Below are positions 1 to 5,015 of a stretch of 5,015 nucleotides of DNA, piece by piece. The stretch spans positions 1 to 5,015 of the forward strand of contig JAJYFX010000188.1 of NCBI GenBank assembly GCA_021785315.1, in the 5' to 3' direction. The notes beneath the pieces were generated by a model that was not told the DNA's origin, made no database searches, and worked only from the letters and a program-made list of their open reading frames with translations. The DNA comes from Actinomycetes bacterium (GTDB taxonomy: Bacteria > Actinomycetota > Acidimicrobiia > Acidimicrobiales > Acidimicrobiaceae). Position numbers and translations under genes: made by a program. Numbering within the stretch: position 1 is the first letter of the stretch; every line of letters begins with the position of its first letter.

Positions 1-1588
1 CGAACAGTATCTCTTGTTGCTAGAGCATCCAAGCGTTTACACGCTGGGTGTAAGGACCGACATGAAGAATATCCTGGTTGATCCATCCAGCGTGGGCGCG
101 GAAATGATCCGTGCCGACAGAGGTGGTGACGTGACTTTTCACGGTCCCGGGCAGTTGGTAGGGTATCCGATCTTAAATGTTCCCGATGAAGCGGATCGAA
201 CCCCGAAATACGTTAATCGATTAGAACAGGTCATCATTGACGTGCTTGGTCGGCTCGGCCTTCAAAATGCCGGGCGGTTGGCCGGATATCCCGGAGTGTG
301 GGTGGATCCAGAAGGTTCCAACCCGAGAAAGATATGCGCAATAGGGGTTAAGATCACGCGAAACAGGTCAATGCACGGCTTCGCGCTCAATGTCAAGACC
401 GATCTGTCAATGTTCGGCCACATCGTTCCTTGCGGAATCACCGACAAGCCTGTCACGTCGCTCGAAAACGAAGGCATAGCGGTTTCGATGGAAGAAGTGG
501 TTGATCAATTCGTTAGGCATTCCGCGCGTGTGTTCGATGACGGGACCTACCTGCACCAGAGTGTTGGTTTCAGGCGGCGCGAGCGATCGGCAGACCTTGA
601 CCAGAGTGCGCAGGTAATTCCCAGAGAGTCGCGAAATGAAACCGCGGGACAAATGAGCAACATGTCCAAGCGAATGGATCGGTCCGGTATCGACGCAGGC
701 GACTTTTTGACTATCAGCTCCCGCAAGCCGGAGTGGCTGCGCGCCAAGGCGAACATGGGGACCGAATACCGAGATGTCAAAAGGACAATGCGGAAATATT
801 CCCTGGTTACGGTGTGCGAGGAGGCGGGATGCCCAAATATCTTTGAGTGCTGGGCAGATGGAACGGCTACCTTCATGATAAATGGGGAGAATTGTACCCG
901 TGCCTGCTCGTTCTGTCTAGTGCAGACCAATCATCCGGCGCCTTTAGATCCCATGGAACCGACCAGGGTCGCCAACGCGGTCAAGGAAATGAATCTGGCA
1001 TTTGCCGTGGTGACGGCGGTGGCGCGTGACGATCTCTCGGACGGCGGATCTGGCGCGTTCGCGGCAACCATAAATGAGATTCGTCGAATTTCGCCGGGCA
1101 CGCAAGTTGAAGTGTTGATATCGGATTGCAAAGGCGACAGCACGAGTCTGGCACAGGTCTTTGATGCCCGTCCGGACGTGTTGAGCCACAACCTTGAAAC
1201 GGTAGCGAGACTACAAAACGTTGTCCGCCCGTCGGCCTCTTACGCCAGGTCGCTTTCGGTGCTCGCGCGGGCCAAGGATGCGGGACTCACCACAAAGTCC
1301 AGCGTCATCGCTGGAATGGGTGAGACAAAGGAGGAGCTCGCGGCCGCGCTGCGTGATCTGGCATCGGTTGGCACAGATATCGTGACCATCGGCCAATATT
1401 TGCGACCGACCAAAAATCACTTTCCAGTTGCAAGATGGATAACACCTGAAGAGTTTTCTGAGCTCGCGGTAATCGGCGAAGGGTATGGCATAGGTCATGT
1501 GGAAGCGTCTCCAATGGTCAGGTCGTCATATCATGCAAAATCTTCGTTTAGCATGATTGCCAACTCTGGGCACCTAATTCAGGTGTAG
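1..1588 (+). CDS. lipB-lipA: Bifunctional octanoyltransferase LipB - lipoyl synthase LipA fusion (5' partial)
   Basis: The protein carries both steps of de novo protein lipoylation. LipB transfers octanoate from acyl-ACP to a lysine of lipoyl domains (2-oxoacid dehydrogenase E2, GcvH). LipA is a radical-SAM enzyme that inserts sulfur at C6 and C8. It is presumably cytosolic. Residues count from the first complete codon at position 2; 528 are visible. LipB (1 to about 193) shows LLLLEHPSVYTLG, RGGDVTFHGPGQ (40-51), catalytic Lys110 in RKICAIG and catalytic Cys144 in PCGITDKPVTSL. The Lys-Cys spacing of 34 equals that of Mycobacterium tuberculosis LipB. A polar linker (about 194-239) leads to LipA. 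LipA starts its conserved part at KPEW (242) and has the auxiliary-cluster cysteines Cys272/277/283 (CX4CX5C), the radical-SAM cysteines Cys298/302/305 (CX3CX2C) and the RSSY serine motif (507-510). The frame is open to the left edge, and EQYL before LLLLEHP fits LipB, so roughly 30-40 N-terminal residues are missing and the TTG at 14 is not the start. No stop codon separates the halves. Family calls are very secure; that both halves act as one polypeptide is inferred from the open frame. Confidence 0.95.
   Translation, partial: EQYLLLLEHPSVYTLGVRTDMKNILVDPSSVGAEMIRADRGGDVTFHGPGQLVGYPILNVPDEADRTPKYVNRLEQVIIDVLGRLGLQNAGRLAGYPGVWVDPEGSNPRKICAIGVKITRNRSMHGFALNVKTDLSMFGHIVPCGITDKPVTSLENEGIAVSMEEVVDQFVRHSARVFDDGTYLHQSVGFRRRERSADLDQSAQVIPRESRNETAGQMSNMSKRMDRSGIDAGDFLTISSRKPEWLRAKANMGTEYRDVKRTMRKYSLVTVCEEAGCPNIFECWADGTATFMINGENCTRACSFCLVQTNHPAPLDPMEPTRVANAVKEMNLAFAVVTAVARDDLSDGGSGAFAATINEIRRISPGTQVEVLISDCKGDSTSLAQVFDARPDVLSHNLETVARLQNVVRPSASYARSLSVLARAKDAGLTTKSSVIAGMGETKEELAAALRDLASVGTDIVTIGQYLRPTKNHFPVARWITPEEFSELAVIGEGYGIGHVEASPMVRSSYHAKSSFSMIANSGHLIQV
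581..718 (+). other. Interdomain linker of the LipB-LipA fusion
   Basis: This in-frame stretch joins the end of the LipB domain to the start of recognisable LipA. It is rich in Arg, Asp, Glu, Ser and Gln, has few hydrophobic residues and no motif I recognise, as expected of a flexible tether. It contains in-frame ATG codons at 653 and 662 and, near its end, at 674. Translation from any of these would give a free LipA with a 17-24 residue leader before KPEW, a normal length for LipA. Upstream of 653 only GGGA (646-649) lies 3 bases away, a poor ribosome binding site. The boundaries are by eye from where family similarity fades. Confidence 0.6.
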
Positions 1589-1612
1589 GATTTCATTTCT
1601 AATTCGGCTTTT

Positions 1613-1620
1613 AGGGCGGA
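1613..1620 (+). promoter_or_regulatory. Weak ribosome binding site of the M24 peptidase gene
   Basis: The purine-rich AGGGCGGA ends 4 bases before the GTG at 1625. It is an imperfect match to AGGAGG and slightly close to the start. It supports the GTG because no ATG, GTG or TTG lies in frame between the preceding stop codon (1586-1588) and 1625. The rest of the 36-bp gap (1589-1624) shows no hairpin with a T-run and no convincing -35/-10 pair, so I read the gap as internal to an operon. Confidence 0.4.
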
Positions 1621-1624
1621 TACA

Positions 1625-2767
1625 GTGGCGAGTCGGCTTTCCATAAGTGCAGGAGACCTAACCAAGGTCTATCTTTCTAGGCTGGGAAAAGTTTGGGAGA
1701 GCATGTCTGCACTTGGCGTGGATGCGCTGGTACTGTCCCTGGGGGCGGACCTTCCATGGCTAATTGGATACAAGGCTATGCCTCTCGAGAGGCTGACGGC
1801 TCTCGTGGTGAGGCTTCATGAACAGCCAGTGCTAGTGGTGCCCGCTTTGGAAGAGCCAAGGGTAGTTCCGCATGGCGAGTTATTTAAAGTCAGACCTTGG
1901 CGTGAGTACGAGGATCCTTATGAGATCGTTGTCAGCGCAATACGGGGATGCACCCGGGTTGGCATGTCAGATCGCATGTGGGCGGCATCGCTGCTGAAAT
2001 TCCAGCTTAATTGCACGGCAAACTTTATACCTGCTTCGCAGGTGACGAGAAGTCTCCGAAGCGTCAAGGATCCGATAGAGCAAGCAATGTTGGCCGAAGC
2101 GGCGAGGCGGACCGACGAGGTAGCTGATGCTGTAATCGGCGGAGAGATAAAGTTCATAGGTCGTAGCGAGCGAGAGATTTCAATGGAGATTTCTGAGCGA
2201 TTGCTAGATGTGGGCCTGAATAAAGTCAATTTTTCAATTGTGGGATCGGGACCGAATTCTGCGTCACCCCATCATGAGCCTGGTCGAAGAGTGATAGGCG
2301 AGAGCGAAGCGGTTGTGTGCGATTTCGGTGGAGAGTTTCAACTGGATGCCTCGGCCGGATATTGCTCCGATATAACCAGAACCGTTGTAACTGGCGAGAT
2401 GCCGGAAAGATTTATTGAACTTTACTCGGTCTTGGAGGTTGCCCAAAGACGCCAAAGAGAACATGTGCGAGCAGGGGTCAGCTGCGAAAAGCTGGATGAA
2501 GTCGGCAGGTCGTATATCGAACAGTTTGGCTACGATGAATATTTCATTCACAGGACGGGTCACGGAATTGGAATAGAAGAACATGAAGAGCCATACATCG
2601 TTGCAGGCAACCTGGATTATGTGGAGCCAGGCAACGCCTTCTCAATCGAACCTGGAATCTACATCCCCAATCTTTACGGAGCTCGGATCGAGGACATCGT
2701 AATCGCAACTGAATCAGGATGCGATGTGCTCAACAATGTTGACAGAAGCCTGCACCGGGTTGGTTAA
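1625..2767 (+). CDS. M24 family metallopeptidase, Xaa-Pro dipeptidase/aminopeptidase type
   Basis: This 380-residue protein probably cleaves peptides or dipeptides with proline after the first residue, using a two-metal centre in the cytoplasm; I see no signal peptide. An N-terminal creatinase/prolidase-type domain (about 15-145, with RLGKVWESMSALGVDALVLS and LPWLIGY) precedes the pita-bread catalytic domain (about 150-375). The ligands are Asp233 (CDFGG), Asp249 (SDITRT), His313 (TGHGIG), Glu342 (SIEPG) and Glu356 (ARIED). His216 (SPHH) and His320 fit the substrate-side histidines. Ligand spacings are 16, 64, 29 and 14. Pyrococcus furiosus prolidase (D209, D220, H284, E313, E327) has 11, 64, 29 and 14, so it matches prolidase-type enzymes apart from five extra residues between the two aspartates. 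The GTG start is chosen because the N-terminal helix aligns with the family; Met27 would remove it. It lies 36 bp behind lipB-lipA and is probably co-transcribed. Dipeptidase (PepQ), aminopeptidase or an ectoine-hydrolase-like activity cannot be told apart here, so no symbol is given. Confidence 0.93.
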   Translation: MASRLSISAGDLTKVYLSRLGKVWESMSALGVDALVLSLGADLPWLIGYKAMPLERLTALVVRLHEQPVLVVPALEEPRVVPHGELFKVRPWREYEDPYEIVVSAIRGCTRVGMSDRMWAASLLKFQLNCTANFIPASQVTRSLRSVKDPIEQAMLAEAARRTDEVADAVIGGEIKFIGRSEREISMEISERLLDVGLNKVNFSIVGSGPNSASPHHEPGRRVIGESEAVVCDFGGEFQLDASAGYCSDITRTVVTGEMPERFIELYSVLEVAQRRQREHVRAGVSCEKLDEVGRSYIEQFGYDEYFIHRTGHGIGIEEHEEPYIVAGNLDYVEPGNAFSIEPGIYIPNLYGARIEDIVIATESGCDVLNNVDRSLHRVG

Positions 2768-2771
2768 CCGG
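2755..2771. repeat. Short imperfect inverted repeat spanning the convergent gene ends
   Basis: CCGG-G-TT, loop GGTT, AA-CCGG can form a stem of six pairs with one bulged G, and GGTTAACC at its core is a perfect palindrome. It covers the stop codon of the M24 gene (2765-2767) and reaches the 6-bp gap before the metH stop (2774-2776). Neither side is followed by a run of T on the relevant strand, so it does not qualify as an intrinsic terminator. It may be chance or could pause polymerase between the converging genes. Confidence 0.3.
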
Positions 2772-2773
2772 CG

Positions 2774-5015
2774 TTACGCGATGAAGTACTTAGCCTGAGG
2801 ATGATGGCAGATTATCGCGGAAGTTGTCTGCTCCGGATGTAGCTGAAATCCTTCGCTGACTTCCACCCCGATCCGCCCGGCTTCCAATAGGTTCGCCACC
2901 GTTGCATTGTCTTCGAGGTTGGGGCAGGCCGGGTATCCCCATGAATACCGCCCACTGCGGTACTGCTGCCGGAACAGGCCGGCGAGCGTGGGGCCATCCT
3001 GGTCTACAAACCCCCACTCAGTTCTTATTCTGTGGTGCCAATACTCTGCCAGCGCTTCAGTCATCTCCACGCTTAGGCCGTGTAGCAGGAGGTAATCCTG
3101 GTAGCGGTTGTCACGGAAATATGCAGCGGTTACTTCGGAGGCTTTAGATCCCATCGAAACTATATGGAATGCCGCATAGTCGACTTCTGGCGAGTCGATA
3201 GGCCTAAAGAAATCTGCGATGCAAAGGTACGGATCTTTTTTCTGTCGCGGAAAGGCGAATCTAGATATTTCTTGCTTTCTCTCTACATCCGAGAACACGA
3301 CCAGGTCGTTGTCGGATGACCCGACAGGAAAATAGCCGTAAACCACCTGCGGAGTTAGTATTTGCTCCGCCTTGGCCGTGTTCAGCTGCTCGCGGAGGGT
3401 AGGCCTAATCCGCTCTTTGAACTCTGGGTCGGTTTCGCCCCGATTCGGCCGGAATCCCCACTGATTTCTGAACAGTGCCGTTTCATTCAGGAATTCCGCG
3501 ATGTCGTCCAACGGGATACCCTTTACCACGCGGGTACCTATGAATGGAGGAATGAATATTTCATTGTCCATTGTCACTTGGGGTGATCTCAGGGGAATAT
3601 TTGGATTTGGCTCGGTATCCTGGTCGCGCGCAGACTTTCTCATGGGGAGTTTTCTTTCGGAAAGGACTCGGCCAAAGTCTGGATCGTCGATGTTCTGCGC
3701 CTTCATTTCAACTAGGCGGTCCATGGTGCGCAGGCCCTCGAAGGCATCCTTGCCGTAGAAGAGTCTGCCTTTGTAAATCTGCCGAAGGTCTTTCTCGACG
3801 TAAGTGCGAGTCAGTGCAGCGCCGCCCAAAATCACCGGGATGGACTCTAGGCCCCTCTCGTTGAGCTCGTTAAGATTTTCCCGCATGATAAGGGTTGACT
3901 TGACTAGCAATCCGCTCATGCCTATTGCATCCGCCTCAACTTCCAGGGCCTTTTGGATCATTTCGCCCATTGAGACCTTGATCCCGAGGTTGTGCACTTG
4001 GTAGCCGTTGTTGGTGAGAATGATATCGACAAGATTCTTCCCGATGTCATGGACATCACCCTTGACGGTGGCGAGTACGACTTTGCCTTTTGAGCCAGTG
4101 TCCTTTTTCTCCATAAAGGGTTCTAGATAGCTGACAGCGGTTTTCATGGTTTCAGCGCTGGACAGCACAAAGGGAAGTTGCATTTGACCGCTGCCAAACA
4201 GCTCGCCTACGACTTTCATGCCGTCAAGGAGGAATGTATTGACTATTTCCAGCGCCGCGTACCCGTCGTTCAAGGCCTGGGTCAGATCTGGTTCGAGGCC
4301 TGTCCTATTGCCGTCAATGATCCTGCGGGTCAGCCGCTCGCCAATCTCGAGGGATGACAGGTCGACCGCTTCTTCCGCAGTGCTTTTGACTCCTTCGAAT
4401 GCCTTTATGAGTTCATTGAGAGGGTCGTAATCGCTGGTTCGGCGATCATAAATGAGGTCGAGGCAGATCTTTTTTTGCTCGTCAGGGATTTTTGAGAGAG
4501 GGATAATGCGCGCCGGGTGTGAGATCGCGGCATCGAGCCCCGCCTTCATGCACTCGTCGAGGAATACCGAGTTGAGCACGTGCCTTGCCGCCGGATTGAG
4601 TCCAAAGGAGGTGTTGGACAGGCCAAGCACCGTAAAGACTCCCGGTAATTCCGACTTAATTGCACGGATTCCGTTGATGGTTTCGATTCCGTCTTTCCGG
4701 GACTCTTCCATTCCGGTTGTAAGTGGGAGAGCGAGTGGATCGAATATGAGATCGTGTGGCTCAAGCCCGTATTTATTGACGGCGATATCGTAAATGCTTC
4801 GAGCGGCCCTCAGTTTCCATTCTGCAGTTCTGGCCTGGCCCTGCTGATCAATGCAGGTGCAGATCACCGCCGTGCCGTACTCTTTAGCAAGTGAGAGAAA
4901 TCGGTCAAGCCGCGTACCGGGAGCGTCGCCGTCTTCGAGATTGACGGAGTTCAAAATAGGCTTCCCGCCAATCCACTGGAGGCCTGTTTCAATAACCTGC
5001 GGTTCGGTAGAGTCC
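2774..5015 (-). CDS. metH: Cobalamin-dependent methionine synthase MetH, C-terminal part (5' partial)
   Basis: MetH moves a methyl group from methyltetrahydrofolate via cob(I)alamin to homocysteine, giving methionine and tetrahydrofolate. Residues count from the first complete codon at 5014; 746 are visible. Most of the methyltetrahydrofolate-binding barrel comes first (1 to about 209: DSTEPQVIETGLQWIGGKPI, then LIFDPLALPLTTG and GLSNTSFGL). The helical cap follows (about 220-305: DGMKVVGELFGSGQMQLPFV). The B12 Rossmann domain (about 310-440) has DVHDIG (320-325; nt 4040-4057), whose His322 is the lower cobalt ligand, plus MSGLLVKST and GGAALT. After a charged linker comes the SAM-binding reactivation domain (about 498-746) with RSGRYSWGYPACP (686-698; GYPACP at nt 2921-2938). 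The frame runs off the right edge inside the barrel; by comparison with Escherichia coli MetH about 450 residues are missing, including the homocysteine/zinc domain. The TTG at 4954 is not the start, because the 20 residues before it match the barrel. The protein ends at AKYFIA, without the roughly 40-residue tail of E. coli MetH. No frameshift is seen. Whether the N-terminal domain is fused or encoded separately cannot be seen here. Confidence 0.96.
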   Translation of the reverse strand, partial: DSTEPQVIETGLQWIGGKPILNSVNLEDGDAPGTRLDRFLSLAKEYGTAVICTCIDQQGQARTAEWKLRAARSIYDIAVNKYGLEPHDLIFDPLALPLTTGMEESRKDGIETINGIRAIKSELPGVFTVLGLSNTSFGLNPAARHVLNSVFLDECMKAGLDAAISHPARIIPLSKIPDEQKKICLDLIYDRRTSDYDPLNELIKAFEGVKSTAEEAVDLSSLEIGERLTRRIIDGNRTGLEPDLTQALNDGYAALEIVNTFLLDGMKVVGELFGSGQMQLPFVLSSAETMKTAVSYLEPFMEKKDTGSKGKVVLATVKGDVHDIGKNLVDIILTNNGYQVHNLGIKVSMGEMIQKALEVEADAIGMSGLLVKSTLIMRENLNELNERGLESIPVILGGAALTRTYVEKDLRQIYKGRLFYGKDAFEGLRTMDRLVEMKAQNIDDPDFGRVLSERKLPMRKSARDQDTEPNPNIPLRSPQVTMDNEIFIPPFIGTRVVKGIPLDDIAEFLNETALFRNQWGFRPNRGETDPEFKERIRPTLREQLNTAKAEQILTPQVVYGYFPVGSSDNDLVVFSDVERKQEISRFAFPRQKKDPYLCIADFFRPIDSPEVDYAAFHIVSMGSKASEVTAAYFRDNRYQDYLLLHGLSVEMTEALAEYWHHRIRTEWGFVDQDGPTLAGLFRQQYRSGRYSWGYPACPNLEDNATVANLLEAGRIGVEVSEGFQLHPEQTTSAIICHHPQAKYFIA

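Noticed and set aside
14..16. TTG at 14 as the start of the LipB-LipA protein
   Set aside because: The frame is open to base 2 and codes EQYL directly before LLLLEHP, as in LipB family members, which have about 40 residues before this motif. The gene is cut by the edge.
581..718. A frameshift or lost stop making an artificial lipB/lipA join
   Set aside because: The frame is continuous with no odd codon run, and both flanking domains are intact. A sequencing error cannot be fully excluded, but nothing in the sequence points to one.
547..930. Open frame of 127 codons on the - strand opposite lipB-lipA
   Set aside because: It is antisense to the linker and the LipA cluster motifs, has no recognisable domain, and is best read as a shadow of the coding frame.
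2755..2780. Bidirectional intrinsic terminator between the convergent genes
   Set aside because: The stem is short with a bulge, and no T-run follows on either strand. The neighbouring GCG-TTA-CGC (2771-2779) makes only three pairs.
4452..4793. Open frame of 113 codons on the + strand opposite metH
   Set aside because: It is antisense to strongly conserved MetH sequence, has no recognisable domain, and its residue make-up (Ser/Arg/Pro rich) is typical of a shadow frame.
4952..4954. TTG at 4954 as the start of the - strand gene
   Set aside because: Twenty in-frame residues before it match the MetH pterin-binding barrel, and a start there would cut into the barrel.
1..5015. CRISPR array, tRNA/rRNA gene, insertion sequence, riboswitch
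   Set aside because: I saw no regularly spaced repeats, cloverleaf, terminal inverted repeats or transposase motifs, and no leader long enough for a cobalamin or SAM riboswitch. The metH leader, where one might lie, is outside the window.

Overview
The window holds three protein-coding genes packed almost end to end. Two run on the + strand and one comes in convergently on the - strand. All three are recognisable core-metabolism or housekeeping families. I see no mobile element, CRISPR array, tRNA, rRNA or phage gene. The genome is clearly bacterial. Base composition is moderate (by eye slightly above half G+C). The style of LipB and MetH (an AKYFxA-type C-terminus and a FRxQWGF-type activation domain in MetH) reminds me of Chloroflexota/Dehalococcoidia-like or actinobacterial relatives. 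This placement is inference from family resemblance and is weak.

Layout. Positions 1-1588 (+) carry a gene cut by the left edge. It encodes octanoyltransferase LipB joined in one uninterrupted reading frame to lipoyl synthase LipA. After a 36-bp gap, positions 1625-2767 (+) encode an M24 metallopeptidase of the Xaa-Pro dipeptidase/aminopeptidase type with all five metal ligands. Its stop codon lies 6 bp from the stop codon of the - strand gene at 2774-5015. That gene encodes the C-terminal part of cobalamin-dependent methionine synthase MetH: most of the pterin domain, the cap, the B12 domain and the reactivation domain. Its N-terminal homocysteine-binding part lies beyond the right edge. There is no gene-free stretch longer than about 40 bases.

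How the genes may fit together. LipB moves an octanoyl group from acyl carrier protein to a lipoyl domain, and LipA then inserts two sulfurs, consuming S-adenosylmethionine. MetH makes the methionine from which that cofactor is regenerated. One lipoylated protein, GcvH of the glycine cleavage system, feeds the folate one-carbon pool that MetH draws on. This link is suggestive only, because metH is on the opposite strand. The M24 peptidase has no obvious functional tie to its neighbours beyond probable co-transcription with the lipoate gene.

The most notable observation is the LipB-LipA fusion, which puts both steps of de novo protein lipoylation on one polypeptide. I found no convincing evidence of an undescribed multi-gene system here.
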